A stretch of 64,000 bases of DNA from Burkholderia cenocepacia (GTDB lineage: Bacteria; Pseudomonadota; Gammaproteobacteria; Burkholderiales; Burkholderiaceae), in contig NZ_CP060039.1 in NCBI RefSeq assembly GCF_014211915.1, positions 1,116,001 to 1,180,000 of the forward strand, written 5' to 3'. The notes beneath the pieces were generated by a model. The model did not search any database and was not told the origin of the DNA. It saw only the letters and a list, made by a program, of their open reading frames with translations. Position 1 is the stretch's first letter. Every line of letters starts with the position of its first letter. Both the position numbers and the translations under genes were made by a program. Below, one piece after another: positions 20,552 to 29,923 of this stretch.

Positions 20552-21751
20552 TCACTGCGTGACCTGCCGCGAGCCGACGCGCTGCGACGCGAGCCACAGC
20601 GCGATCAGCACGCCCGATAGCGCCGCACCCGCGATACACACGCCGCGCCAGCCGTCGAGGCCGTACGCGACGCTTGCCGCGAACGAGCCGAGCGCGCCGC
20701 CGATGAAGTAGCTCGTCAGGTAGATCGTCGTCACGCGGCTGCGCGCCTGGCCGGCGAGCGCATAGATCACGCTCTGGTTCGAGATGTGCATGCCCTGCAC
20801 GCCGACGTCGAGCAGCAGGATGCCGGCGATCAGCGCCGCGAGCGAATGCGCGCCGGTCGCGATCAGCGCGAACGAGCCGAGCACGGCCGCCGCGAACAGG
20901 CCGGTCGCCGCATTGCCGTGGCCGCGATCGACGAGCCGGCCGGCCGACGTCGCCGCGAGCGCACCGACCGCGCCGACGATGCCGAACAGGCCGATCTGTC
21001 CTTCGGAGTAGCTGTACGGCGGCTGGCTCAGCAGGAACGTGAGGCCGGTCCACAACAGGCTGAAGCACGCGAACACGAGCGCGCCGTAGGTCGAGCGCAG
21101 CGCGATCAGCGGCTGCGCGCGCACCAGCGCGACGAGCGACTTCATCAGCGCCGGATAGTCGACGCGCGCGTCGCGGCGATCCTTCGGCAGCTTCACGGCG
21201 AGCACGACGGTCAGCGCGAGCACCATCGCCGCGGCGATGCCGTACACCGCCCGCCAGCCGAACCCGTCGGCGATCGCGCCGGCCGCGACGCGCGCGAGCA
21301 GGATGCCGAGCAGGAGTCCGCTCATCACGGTGCCGATCGCGCGGCCGCGCGAGCGGGCATCGGCGAGCGACGCCGCGAACGGCACGAGCAGCTGCGTCGA
21401 ACAGGTGACGAAGCCGACCGCGACGTTCGCGACGACGAACATCGTGAAGTTCGTGCTGAACGTGACCGCGACCAGCGCGACGACGTTGAGCATCAGCAGC
21501 CGCACGATCAGCGTATGGCGGTTGACCGCGTCGCCGAGGGGGACGATCAGCAGCAGGCTGGCCGCATAGCCGAGCTGCGTCAGCGTGACGAGATAGCCGA
21601 GTTCGGTCGGCGCGCGGCCGAAGCTGTGCGCGATCGCGGCGAGCAGCGGCTGCGCGTAGTAGATGTTGCCGATGACGATGCCGCACGCGCACGCGAACAG
21701 CAGCGTCATGCCGCGGGTAAGGGGAGGGTGATTGTCGTGATGCGGTTCCAT
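20552..21751 (-). CDS. MFS transporter
   Basis: A 399-aa major facilitator protein with about twelve hydrophobic segments. The first half contains YYAQPLLAAIAHSFG and, in the loop after helix 2, PLGDAVNRHTLIVR, a form of the MFS cytoplasmic motif GDxxxRR. It resembles the AraJ/YdhP-like efflux branch; the substrate is unknown. It is divergent from a LysR gene with 291 bases between them, so that regulator is its likely controller. The start at 21751 (MEPHHDN) is chosen because upstream codons are not membrane-protein-like. Confidence 0.85.
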   Translation of the reverse strand: MEPHHDNHPPLTRGMTLLFACACGIVIGNIYYAQPLLAAIAHSFGRAPTELGYLVTLTQLGYAASLLLIVPLGDAVNRHTLIVRLLMLNVVALVAVTFSTNFTMFVVANVAVGFVTCSTQLLVPFAASLADARSRGRAIGTVMSGLLLGILLARVAAGAIADGFGWRAVYGIAAAMVLALTVVLAVKLPKDRRDARVDYPALMKSLVALVRAQPLIALRSTYGALVFACFSLLWTGLTFLLSQPPYSYSEGQIGLFGIVGAVGALAATSAGRLVDRGHGNAATGLFAAAVLGSFALIATGAHSLAALIAGILLLDVGVQGMHISNQSVIYALAGQARSRVTTIYLTSYFIGGALGSFAASVAYGLDGWRGVCIAGAALSGVLIALWLASQRVGSRQVTQ

Positions 21752-22042
21752 GGTCGCGAAAAAACGGCGGCGCAGGCCGGCGGCACGGGGCCGTCGGCTG
21801 CGCGGGGTGACGGAAATCGGGGCCGGCGTCGACGGATCGGCGGTGAGCCGATGCGCGCCGGGCGGATCGCGGCCGAACCCGGTTCGGGCGGGCGGAGGCA
21901 GGGCAGGCCCGGGCGTGCCGCTCCGGTGCGCCGGCAGCGGCGTTGCACGGAAGCGGATGTGCGTATGATGCGGGCATCGACTCATAGCGTCCAAGACTGG
22001 ATCGTTATGCTCTCCATTGGCAAAACCAATACGTTGGCCGCG

Positions 22043-22933
22043 ATGCTTCTCCGCCACATCCGCTATTTCCTTGCCGTCGCCGAACAGCGCAGCTTCACGC
22101 GCGCGGCCGACGCGCTGCACGTGTCGCAGCCGACGCTGTCGCAGCAGATCCGTCAGCTCGAGGACACGCTCGGTGTGCAGCTGTTCGACCGCTCGGGCCG
22201 CACGGTGCAGCTCACCGAATTCGGCGAGGTCTATGCACGCCATGCGCGCGCCGCCCTGCACGCGCTCGATACCGGGCAGCGCGCGCTGCACGACGTCGCC
22301 GAGCTTGGCAGCGGCTCGTTGCGGCTCGCGATGATGCCGACTTTCGCGGCCTACCTGAGCGGCTCGCTGATCGACGCATTCCATGCCGACCATCCGAACA
22401 TCGCGCTGACGATCGACGCGATGCCGCAGGAGCGCATCGAGGCGTTGCTCGCCGACGACCGGCTCGACGCCGGCTTCGCGTTCATGCCACCGCGTGCGCC
22501 GGACATCGAAGCGCTGCCGCTGTGGGACGAGCCGCTCGCGCTGGTGACGGGCCGCACGCATCGTCTCGCGCGCCGTCGCCGTGCGCTCACGCCGGCCGAG
22601 CTCGGCGGCGAGCCGCTGGTGCTGCTGAGCCGCGCGTTCGCGACGCGCGAGCGCATCGACCGGTATTTCGTCGAGCACGGCGCGCGGCCGTTGGTCGCGA
22701 TCGAGACGAATACGGTTACTTCGGTGCTGGAACTCGTGCGGCGCGGCCGGCTCGCGACGGTGCTGCCCGACGCGGTCGCGCGCGAGAGCGGCGACCTGTG
22801 CGCGCTGGAGATCGATCCGCCGTTGCCGACGCGCACGGCCGCGCTGCTCACGCGCAAGGGCGCGTACCGCAGCGTCGCGGCGCGCGCATTCATCGAGCGC
22901 GTGCTCGCGTATCGCGATCCGTCGGAACGGTGA
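22043..22933 (+). CDS. LysR-family transcriptional regulator, CynR-like
   Basis: A 296-aa LysR protein starting MLLRHIRYFLAVAEQRSFTRAA, with the helix-turn-helix in ADALHVSQPTLSQQIRQLE (about residues 21-39) and an effector domain after residue 90. The N-terminus resembles CynR-type regulators, but no cyanase gene is present, so the effector is unknown. It is divergent from the MFS carrier and probably controls it. The frame is open far upstream; ATG 22043 is chosen by family alignment of the DNA-binding domain. Confidence 0.85.
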   Translation: MLLRHIRYFLAVAEQRSFTRAADALHVSQPTLSQQIRQLEDTLGVQLFDRSGRTVQLTEFGEVYARHARAALHALDTGQRALHDVAELGSGSLRLAMMPTFAAYLSGSLIDAFHADHPNIALTIDAMPQERIEALLADDRLDAGFAFMPPRAPDIEALPLWDEPLALVTGRTHRLARRRRALTPAELGGEPLVLLSRAFATRERIDRYFVEHGARPLVAIETNTVTSVLELVRRGRLATVLPDAVARESGDLCALEIDPPLPTRTAALLTRKGAYRSVAARAFIERVLAYRDPSER

Positions 22934-22975
22934 CCGGACCGGCCGGGCGAAAGGCCGGGCGGCGGCGCGGGAGGA

Positions 22976-23668
22976 TTACGCGCCGGGCGTCGGAAAGAAG
23001 ACGCCCGCGCGCTGCGCCGCGTTCGCGATGTGCGTTTCGATCGCGGTGCCGGCCGCGGCCGCATCGCGCGCGATCAGCGCGTCGACGATCGCGCGGTGCT
23101 CGTGCCACGTCGACAGCAGCAGTTCGCGCCGGTAGAACGGCATGCGCTGGCTTTCCTTCATGATGTCCGCGCTGCTGCGCAGGATCGATTCGATCGCCGC
23201 GTTGCCGGCCAGATGGATGATCCGCATGTGGAAGTCGAAATCGAGCCGCGATGCCTCGTCGAGCGCGCTTTCGGTCAGCGCGACGTGCAGGTCGGCGAGA
23301 TTGTCCTCGAACCACGCGATGTCTTCGTCGCTGACGACGTGCGCGGCCATCCGCGCGGCGAAGCCCTCGAGCGCATAGCGCATCTGGTACGTATCGGGCG
23401 GGGACGACTGCTCGGCGAATTGCCACGGATGCGCGGCGGACGCCTGCGCGCTTTCGACGTACACGCCCTTGCCCGCGCGGATGCGCAGCATCCCGAGCGC
23501 CTCGAGCGTCGACAGCGCCTCGCGCAGCGACGCGCGGCTGATCTCCAGCTCCTCGGAGAGCTGGCGCTGGGCCGGCAGCAGGCTGCCGACCGGATAGACG
23601 CCTGCCTCGATCCGGTCGCGGATCGTCGCGATGGCGGCGTCGGTCACGGTATGCGGAACATTTTTCAT
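22976..23668 (-). CDS. FadR-type GntR-family regulator (FCD domain)
   Basis: A 230-aa regulator with an N-terminal winged helix (about residues 8-70, including LLPAQRQLSEELEISRASLREAL) and a C-terminal all-helical FCD ligand domain with the metal-type residues D and H in LDFDFHMRIIHLAG and the later WHEHRAIVDAL. It is divergent from the SDF transporter and ureide genes. Two near-identical GGTCTNACC palindromes, one before each gene, make it the likely repressor of both. The ligand is not identifiable; an ureide, glyoxylate or dicarboxylate would fit. Confidence 0.88.
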   Translation of the reverse strand: MKNVPHTVTDAAIATIRDRIEAGVYPVGSLLPAQRQLSEELEISRASLREALSTLEALGMLRIRAGKGVYVESAQASAAHPWQFAEQSSPPDTYQMRYALEGFAARMAAHVVSDEDIAWFEDNLADLHVALTESALDEASRLDFDFHMRIIHLAGNAAIESILRSSADIMKESQRMPFYRRELLLSTWHEHRAIVDALIARDAAAAGTAIETHIANAAQRAGVFFPTPGA

Positions 23669-23681
23669 GATGTGAACGATG

Positions 23682-23696
23682 GCCGGTCTGACCGGC
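23682..23696. promoter_or_regulatory. GntR-type operator at the regulator's own promoter
   Basis: GCCGGT-CTG-ACCGGC, a perfect inverted repeat with the GGTCTNACC core. It adjoins a minus-strand TACAAT (-10, 23697-23702) and lies 13 bases before the regulator start, a position for autorepression. Confidence 0.65.
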
Positions 23697-23810
23697 ATTG
23701 TAATCCGCACGCGGGCGGTGCATGACCACCCTACGGGAAAGCCACGATCCGCCCCTTTGCGGGGCGCGCAAACGGGGCGCAGGGGCGGGAAATCCCTATT
23801 TTGTCCGTCC

Positions 23811-23839
23811 TTGACGCCACTATATCGGCTTCCTACTAT
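23811..23839 (+). promoter_or_regulatory. Promoter of the SDF transporter-ureide genes
   Basis: TTGACG (23811-23816), a 17-base spacer and TACTAT (23834-23839): a good sigma-70 match. The operator at 23853 lies just after the expected transcription start. Confidence 0.7.
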
Positions 23840-23852
23840 CCACCATAACATC

Positions 23853-23867
23853 ACTGGTCTTACCAGT
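23853..23867. promoter_or_regulatory. GntR-type operator downstream of the dctA promoter
   Basis: ACTGGT-CTT-ACCAGT, a perfect inverted repeat sharing the GGTCTNACC core with the site at 23682-23696. Its place immediately downstream of the promoter suggests blocking of initiation. Confidence 0.7.
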
Positions 23868-23908
23868 ATGAACAGACGAAACTGCAACCGTTGGATCGGG
23901 AGAGCACC

Positions 23909-25228
23909 GTGTCGAAATTCCTCAATTCGCTGTTTGGCCGGGTAGTCGTCGCATTGATACTGGGGGTCGCGCTCGGCGCGTTCTTCCCGCACTTCGCCGA
24001 GTCGCTACGACCGCTCGGCGACGGCTTCCTGAAGCTGATCAAGATGGTGATCGGCCCGATCGTGTTCTGCGTCGTGGTCAGCGGAATGGCCAATGCGGGC
24101 GATCTGAAGAAGGTCGGCCGGGTCGGCCTGAAGGCCGTCGTCTACTTCGAGGTGATGACGACGCTCGCGCTCGGCATCGGGCTCGTGCTCGCGTGGGTCA
24201 CGCGCCCGGGCGTCGGGATGAACATCGACCTGCGCTCGCTCGACGCGGCATCGCTGTCGACGTACGCGAAGAACGCCGAAAGCCTGAAGGACACGGCCGG
24301 CTACCTGATGAAGATCATCCCCGAGACCGCGATCGACGCGTTCGCGAAGGGCGACATCCTGCAGATCCTCGTGTTCGCGGTGCTGTTCGGCTCCGCGCTG
24401 TCGCTGCTCGGCGACAAGGCGCAGCGCGTGAACAGCCTGATCGAGGAGCTGTCGCACGTGTTCTTCAAGATCATCGGCTTCATCATCAAGCTCGCGCCGC
24501 TCGGCGTGCTCGGCGCGATCGCGTTCACGACCGGCAAGTACGGCGTCGCGTCGCTCAAGCAGCTCGGCTACCTGGTCGCGGTGTTCTACCTGAGCTGCTT
24601 CGTGTTCGTCACGGTCGTGCTCGGCGCGGTGATGCGGCTCGCGGGCTTCTCGGTGTTCAAGCTGATCCGCTACCTGCGCGAGGAACTGTCGATCGTGCTC
24701 GGCACGGCGTCGTCGGACGCGGTGCTGCCGCAGGTGATGAGCAAGCTCGAATACATGGGGATCAAGGATTCGACGGTCGGCCTCGTGATCCCGACCGGCT
24801 ATTCGTTCAACCTCGACGGCTTCTCGATCTACCTGACGCTCGCCGTGCTGTTCATCGCGCAGGCCACCAACACGCCGCTGTCCACGCACGACCTGATCGT
24901 CGTGCTGCTCGTGTCGCTCGTCACGTCGAAGGGCGCGCACGGCATCCCCGGCTCGGCGATCGTGATTCTCGCGGCGACGCTGTCGGCGATCCCCGCGATT
25001 CCGGTGCTCGGCCTCGTGCTGATCCTGCCGGTCGACTGGTTCGTCGGCATCGCCCGCGCGCTGACCAACCTGATCGGCAACTGTGTCGCGACGGTAGTGG
25101 TCGCGGTGTGGGAGAACGACATCGACCGTGCCCGCGCGAAGCGCGTGCTGAACCGCGAGCTGCGCTACGTGGCCGATGTGCCGGGCGGCGGCGCCCCGGT
25201 CGCGGGCGATCAGGCCCACGCGCTCTGA
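23909..25228 (+). CDS. dctA: SDF-family (DctA-like) C4-dicarboxylate/proton symporter
   Basis: A 439-aa dicarboxylate/amino acid:cation symporter of the DctA branch. Eight transmembrane segments, two re-entrant loops and the transport signatures are visible, including the serine-rich LGTASSDAVLPQ and PTGYSFNLDG. GTG 23909 (with GGGAGAG before it) gives the normal start VSKFLNSLFGR; TTG 23891 is less likely. It shares a regulator-controlled promoter with allantoicase and ureidoglycolate lyase, 104 bases downstream, so its physiological substrate could be an ureide-pathway acid and not only succinate. That is inference from context. Confidence 0.85.
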   Translation: MSKFLNSLFGRVVVALILGVALGAFFPHFAESLRPLGDGFLKLIKMVIGPIVFCVVVSGMANAGDLKKVGRVGLKAVVYFEVMTTLALGIGLVLAWVTRPGVGMNIDLRSLDAASLSTYAKNAESLKDTAGYLMKIIPETAIDAFAKGDILQILVFAVLFGSALSLLGDKAQRVNSLIEELSHVFFKIIGFIIKLAPLGVLGAIAFTTGKYGVASLKQLGYLVAVFYLSCFVFVTVVLGAVMRLAGFSVFKLIRYLREELSIVLGTASSDAVLPQVMSKLEYMGIKDSTVGLVIPTGYSFNLDGFSIYLTLAVLFIAQATNTPLSTHDLIVVLLVSLVTSKGAHGIPGSAIVILAATLSAIPAIPVLGLVLILPVDWFVGIARALTNLIGNCVATVVVAVWENDIDRARAKRVLNRELRYVADVPGGGAPVAGDQAHAL

Positions 25229-25332
25229 ACCCGACACGCGCGCGGCGCGGCTTCCCCGGCCGCCTCGCGCGACCGAATTTCCTGCGACCGGCGTGATGAC
25301 GCGCCGGCGCTTCTCAAAATAATGGAGACGAC

Positions 25333-26340
25333 ATGGCAGCCCCCATCCTCGATCCGAACGCGCCGGCTTTCACGCGGCGCTACATGAACCTCGCCGATCC
25401 GCGCCTGGGCGCGCAGGCGCTCTTCGCCAGCGACGAATTCTTCGCGCCGAAGGAGCGCATGCTCAATCCCGAGCCGGCCGTGTTCATTCCCGGCAAGTAC
25501 GACGACCACGGCAAGTGGATGGACGGCTGGGAAACGCGCCGCAAGCGCACGACCGGCCACGACTTCTGCGTGGTGCGTCTGGCGCGGCCGGGCGTGATTT
25601 ACGGCGTCGATCTCGATACGAGCCACTTCACCGGCAACTTCCCGCCGGCCGCGTCGATCGAGGCCTGCGCGGTGGACGGCGACACGCCGCCGGACGATGC
25701 CGAATGGCGCACGATCGTTCCCGCGACGACGCTGCAGGGCAATTCGCATCACTACGTGAGCGTCGACGACGCGCGGCCGGTCACGCACCTGCGCGTGAAC
25801 CTGTACCCGGACGGCGGGCTCGCGCGGCTGCGCGTGTACGGCCAGCCGCAGCGCGACTGGCGCCACGTGCCGGCCGGCGAGCTCGTCGATCTCGCGGCGA
25901 TCGAGAACGGCGGTTATCTGGTGGCCGCGAACAACCAGCACTTCGGCCCGGCGTCGCAGATGCTGATGCCGGGGCGCGGCGTGAACATGGGCGACGGCTG
26001 GGAAACGCGGCGCCGCCGCGAGCCCGGCAACGACTGGGCGATCGTCGCGCTCGCGCGGCCGGGCATCATCCGGCGCGTCGAGGTCGACACGGCGTTCTTC
26101 AAGGGCAATTTCCCCGACCGCTGCTCGCTGCAGGCCGCGCACGTCACGGGCGGCACCGACGATTCGCTCGTCACGCAGGCGATGTTCTGGGCCGAACTGC
26201 TCGGCGAGCAGAAGCTGCAGATGGACCACGTCCACACGTTCGACGCGCTCGCGGCGCTCGGCCCCGTCACGCACGTGCGCTTCAACATCTTCCCGGACGG
26301 CGGCGTGTCGCGCCTGCGTCTGTGGGGCGAGCCGGCTTGA
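25333..26340 (+). CDS. alc: Allantoicase
   Basis: Hydrolyses allantoate to (S)-ureidoglycolate and urea in purine catabolism. The 335-aa protein shows the family's internal duplication: two domains each starting with a DGWETRR segment (near residues 62 and 221) followed by LARPG and a D-T-x-x-F-x-GNFP motif. Length is normal. GGAGACGAC precedes the ATG. allA follows 14 bases after the stop, with an AAGGAGG site built into the gap. Confidence 0.92.
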   Translation: MAAPILDPNAPAFTRRYMNLADPRLGAQALFASDEFFAPKERMLNPEPAVFIPGKYDDHGKWMDGWETRRKRTTGHDFCVVRLARPGVIYGVDLDTSHFTGNFPPAASIEACAVDGDTPPDDAEWRTIVPATTLQGNSHHYVSVDDARPVTHLRVNLYPDGGLARLRVYGQPQRDWRHVPAGELVDLAAIENGGYLVAANNQHFGPASQMLMPGRGVNMGDGWETRRRREPGNDWAIVALARPGIIRRVEVDTAFFKGNFPDRCSLQAAHVTGGTDDSLVTQAMFWAELLGEQKLQMDHVHTFDALAALGPVTHVRFNIFPDGGVSRLRLWGEPA

Positions 26341-26354
26341 AGGAGGGCAGCGGC

Positions 26355-26888
26355 ATGAGCGGAACTCCGATCCTGCGCGTCGAGCGCCTGACCCGCGAAG
26401 CGTTCGCGCCGTTCGGCGACGTGATCGCGCTCGAAGGCGCGCGGCATTTCCCGATCAACGGCGGCACGACCGAGCGCTTTCACGATCTCGCGACGATCGA
26501 CGTCTGCGCGGACGGCGGCCGGCCGCTCGTCAGCGTGTTTCGCGCGCAGCCGCGCGCGTTGCCGGTCGCGGTCACGCTGATGGAGCGTCATCCGCACGGC
26601 AGCCAGGCGTTCATCCCGCTGGCCGCCGTGTCGCGCTACGCGATCGTCGTCGCGCCGGCCGGCGAATTCCGGCCCGACGCGATGCGCGCGTTCCTGGCCG
26701 AGGGCTGGCAGGGCGTCAATTATGCGAAGGGCGTCTGGCACCATCCGCTGCTCGCGCTCGACACGGTCAGCGATTTCGTGATCGTCGATCGCGGCGGCCC
26801 GCAGCCGAACTGCGACGAGATCCCGCTGGAACGCGCGTGGGCGCTCGATTTCGAGCCGGCCTGCGCGGGCGCCGAAGGGCTTTCGTAA
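26355..26888 (+). CDS. allA: Ureidoglycolate lyase
   Basis: Splits ureidoglycolate into glyoxylate and urea, completing the path from allantoate started by the preceding allantoicase. The 177-aa cupin-like protein has the family segments [21 protein letters not shown] and [17 protein letters not shown] starts directly at the allantoicase stop, 10 bases before the ATG, showing coupled expression. Urease and the glyoxylate enzymes are not in this window. Confidence 0.92.
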   Translation: MSGTPILRVERLTREAFAPFGDVIALEGARHFPINGGTTERFHDLATIDVCADGGRPLVSVFRAQPRALPVAVTLMERHPHGSQAFIPLAAVSRYAIVVAPAGEFRPDAMRAFLAEGWQGVNYAKGVWHHPLLALDTVSDFVIVDRGGPQPNCDEIPLERAWALDFEPACAGAEGLS

Positions 26889-26915
26889 GCATGCCGGGCG
26901 CGCGGCAGGCGCGCC

Positions 26916-26959
26916 GAAAAAGCACACGGCCCGGGCGGCGAGATGCCGGCCGGGCCGTG
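26916..26959 (-). terminator. Terminator of fur
   Basis: CACGGCCCGG (26925-26934) pairs with CCGGGCCGTG (26950-26959); on the minus strand a TTTTT run follows. It lies 23 bases after the fur stop. Confidence 0.65.
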
Positions 26960-26981
26960 CTGCGTGTACGGGTGGCGCGCT

Positions 26982-27410
26982 TCAGTGCTTGCGGTGCGGA
27001 CAGTTCTCGGTCGTGCACGAACCGTACATCGCGAGCGAATGCTCCTGGAGCCGGAAGCCGCGCTCCTTCGCGATCGCCTGCTGGCGGCTCTCGATCTCGG
27101 CGTCGAAGAATTCCTCGACGCGGCCGCAATCGAGGCACACGAGGTGGTCGTGGTGCGAACCTTCGTTCAGCTCGAACACCGCCTTGCCGGATTCGAAGTT
27201 GCTGCGCGACAGCAGACCGGCCTGCTCGAACTGCGTCAGCACGCGGTAGACGGTGGCGAGCCCGATGTCGAGCTGCTCGTTGAGCAGGTTGCGGTAGACG
27301 TCTTCGGCCGTCAGGTGGCGCACGGGGCTCTGCTGGAAGATCTCGAGAATCTTGAGGCGCGGTAGGGTGGCCTTTAGCCCGATATTCTTGAGATCCGTCG
27401 GATTGGTCAT
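26982..27410 (-). CDS. fur: Ferric uptake regulator
   Basis: A 142-aa iron-responsive repressor. The N-terminal winged helix (residues about 14-80) contains [11 protein letters not shown]; the [11 protein letters not shown] segment (residues 86-96) and the C-terminal Cys132/Cys137 pair supply metal ligands, with Cys92 and Cys95 forming the structural zinc site. It is divergent from bamE, the usual arrangement in beta- and gamma-proteobacteria. No textbook Fur box was found in the 141-base gap. Confidence 0.95.
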   Translation of the reverse strand: MTNPTDLKNIGLKATLPRLKILEIFQQSPVRHLTAEDVYRNLLNEQLDIGLATVYRVLTQFEQAGLLSRSNFESGKAVFELNEGSHHDHLVCLDCGRVEEFFDAEIESRQQAIAKERGFRLQEHSLAMYGSCTTENCPHRKH

Positions 27411-27551
27411 GGCTAGGCATCCCTAGAGTACAATGCAGGGCTTCAATGTTACCGGCTTTTCGCCGTTCCAGATATACGCGCGGCCTGCACGCGGGCCAGC
27501 ACGGTGAAGGAAATGATCCCAGAATCGCTTTCGCACTTTCAGAGGAGTCGC

Positions 27552-28349
27552 ATGCGGAGTGCCATCATCGCTGCCGCCGCCGTTGTCGCGCTGGCGGGTT
27601 GTTCGTCGTACGACAGCGTGACGCAGCGCATTGCGCAGAGCATCACGCCGTATCGGATCACCGTCGTGCAGGGCAACTTCGTGTCGCAGGAGAAAGCCGC
27701 ACAGTTGCAGGCCGGCATGACGCGCGAGCAGGTCCGCGCGCTGCTCGGCACGCCGCTGCTGGCGGACATGTTCCACGCGGATCGCTGGGATTACCTCTTC
27801 TACTTCAAGCGCGGCTCGACGTCGATCGTCCAGCAGCGTGACCTCGTGGTCAACTTCTCCGGCGATCGCGTCGCGAGCTGGACCGGCGCCGACAACCTGC
27901 CGTCCGAACTCGACCTGCTGGCCGACATCGACGGCGATCGCGGCGGCAAGAAGGCGAAGGCCGCTGCCGCGGCGAAGAAGGCTTCCGAAGCCGCTGCGGC
28001 CGCGAGCGCCGCGCAGGCTGCCGCTGCCGCGAGCCCGGCCACGGTGCCGGCGTCCGGCGCGGTGGTCGACCAGGATGCGAACGCCCAGGCGGCGCGCGCG
28101 GCGAACCGCGCGACCAACCAGGTGTCGGGGCAGGGTTCGGGTTCGCGCCGGTTCACGCCGGCCGCGCAGGCTTCGGGCGGCGCGCCGGTGCCGGGCGGGC
28201 AGCCGCCGGGCGCCGCGCCGGCGATCCAGCCGCAGTTCCAGTTCCATCGTCCGCCGCAGCCGAACGTGTCGAACGAAGCGTCGCCGCCGGTCGGCCCGCA
28301 AGGCTCGGACAACCTGCAGAACCAGCCGCTCACCGCACCGGCGCAGTAA
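27552..28349 (+). CDS. bamE: Outer-membrane assembly lipoprotein BamE with long C-terminal extension
   Basis: Component of the BAM complex that inserts beta-barrel proteins. A lipoprotein signal ends in LAGC with the lipidated Cys at residue 17. The SmpA/OmlA domain follows (about residues 25-125: ITPYRITVVQGNF, MTREQVRALLGTPLL, DRWDYLFYF). The protein has 265 aa where BamE usually has about 110-180. The extra part is a Lys/Ala-rich stretch (about 136-180) and a Pro/Gln/Gly tail. AGAGGAG sits before ATG 27552; the frame opens at 27504 but only this start gives a lipoprotein signal. dapB follows 65 bases later. Confidence 0.9.
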   Translation: MRSAIIAAAAVVALAGCSSYDSVTQRIAQSITPYRITVVQGNFVSQEKAAQLQAGMTREQVRALLGTPLLADMFHADRWDYLFYFKRGSTSIVQQRDLVVNFSGDRVASWTGADNLPSELDLLADIDGDRGGKKAKAAAAAKKASEAAAAASAAQAAAAASPATVPASGAVVDQDANAQAARAANRATNQVSGQGSGSRRFTPAAQASGGAPVPGGQPPGAAPAIQPQFQFHRPPQPNVSNEASPPVGPQGSDNLQNQPLTAPAQ

Positions 28350-28414
28350 GCGGCCGGCGTGCGGAAACGGGGCGGCATGCGCCGCCCGCCTTTAGACTTG
28401 TCGTGTAGAAAGCC

Positions 28415-29212
28415 ATGAAGATTGCGATTGCCGGCGCATCGGGCCGAATGGGCCGGATGCTGATCGAAGCCGTTCTCAACGATGCCGACGCGCAGCTCGT
28501 CGGCGCGCTCGACCGCGCCGGTTCGCCGTTCCTCGGGCAGGACGCCGGCGCGTTCCTCGGCAAGGACACCGGCGTCAAGCTGACCGACGACCTCGACGCC
28601 GTGTTCGCGCAAGCCGAGTACCTGATCGATTTCACGCGTCCGGAAGGCACGATGGCCCATATCGAGGCCGCGCTGCGCCACGACGTGAAGCTCGTGATCG
28701 GCACGACCGGCTTCACCGCCGAGCAGAAGGCCGACCTGCAGGCCGCGGCGGCCAGGATCGGCATCGTGTTCGCGGCGAACATGAGCGTCGGCGTGAACGT
28801 CACGCTGAAGCTGCTCGAATTCGCGGCGCAGCATTTCTCGCACGGCTACGACATCGAGATCATCGAAGCGCATCACCGCCACAAGGTCGATGCGCCGTCG
28901 GGCACCGCGCTGATGATGGGCGAAGCCGTCGCCGGCGCGCTCGGCCGCTCGCTCGACGACTGCGCGGTGTACGGCCGCCACGGCGTGACGGGCGAGCGCG
29001 ACCCGTCGTCGATCGGCTTTGCCGCGGTGCGCGGCGGCGACATCGTCGGCGACCACACCGTGCTGTTCGCCGGGATCGGCGAGCGCATCGAGATCACGCA
29101 CAAGTCGTCGAGCCGCGTGTCGTACGCGCAGGGCGCGTTGCGGGCGGTGCGCTTCCTGTCGGCGCGCGGCGCCGGCCTGTTCGACATGCAGGACGTGCTC
29201 GGCCTGCGCTGA
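28415..29212 (+). CDS. dapB: 4-Hydroxy-tetrahydrodipicolinate reductase
   Basis: Reduces 4-hydroxy-tetrahydrodipicolinate in lysine and diaminopimelate synthesis. The 265-aa protein has GASGRMGR at residues 7-14 for NAD(P)H and the conserved [15 protein letters not shown] segment (about 151-165) carrying catalytic His and Lys. It lies between bamE and an ExbB-like gene, all in the same direction. Confidence 0.96.
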
Positions 29213-29230
29213 CACCGCGAGGAAACTCCG

Positions 29231-29899
29231 ATGGCGATTCCCACCGGCGTTGTCCACTACCTCGAAAGCGGCGATGCGATCACGCACGCCGTCTCCTATG
29301 TGCTGCTGGCGATGTCGGTCGCCAGCTGGTGCTTCCTCTTCATGAAAGCCTGGCTGCTGGTCCGCGCGAAGCGGCAGGGGCCGCGCGCGCTTGCCGCGTT
29401 CTGGCGCGCGCCGTCGCTCGACGCGGGTATCGCCGCGCTGGCCGGCGCCGATCGCGAGCGCGTGTTCGTGCCGCTCGCCGAAGCCGCGCGCGATGCGGCC
29501 GACGACCACGACCCCACCGCGCTGGCCGCGCGCGTCGAGCGTAGCGAACGCGTGCTGCGCGCGTTGCGTCACGCGATGCTGCGCTCGCAGCGGCGCCTCG
29601 AATTCGGCCAGGTGCTGCTTGCGTCGATCGGCAGCACCGCGCCGTTCGTCGGGCTGCTCGGCACCGTGTGGGGCATCTATCACGCACTCGGCAGCATCGC
29701 CGCGAGCGGGCAGGCGCAGATCGAGAACGTCGCGGGGCCGGTCGGCGAGGCGCTGATCATGACCGCGTTCGGGCTGGTCGTCGCGATTCCCGCGGTGCTC
29801 GCGTACAACATCCTCGGCCGGCTCGTCCGGCAACTCGCCGAGGAACTCGACGGCTTCGCACGCGATCTGCACGTCTTCGTGTGCGCGCAGGGCGCCTGA
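29231..29899 (+). CDS. exbB: MotA/TolQ/ExbB-family proton channel protein
   Basis: A 222-aa inner-membrane protein with one early transmembrane segment (about residues 18-40) and two later ones (about 130-155 and 170-195). The family core STAPFVGLLGTVWGIYHA and the EALIMTAFGLVVAIPAVLAYN segment are present. It forms a proton-driven channel with the ExbD-like protein encoded 24 bases downstream. No TonB or TolA partner is adjacent, so ExbB versus TolQ assignment is uncertain. It starts 18 bases after dapB. Confidence 0.85.
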   Translation: MAIPTGVVHYLESGDAITHAVSYVLLAMSVASWCFLFMKAWLLVRAKRQGPRALAAFWRAPSLDAGIAALAGADRERVFVPLAEAARDAADDHDPTALAARVERSERVLRALRHAMLRSQRRLEFGQVLLASIGSTAPFVGLLGTVWGIYHALGSIAASGQAQIENVAGPVGEALIMTAFGLVVAIPAVLAYNILGRLVRQLAEELDGFARDLHVFVCAQGA

Positions 29900-29923
29900 C
29901 GCGCCGGCTCCGGAGGAACGACC

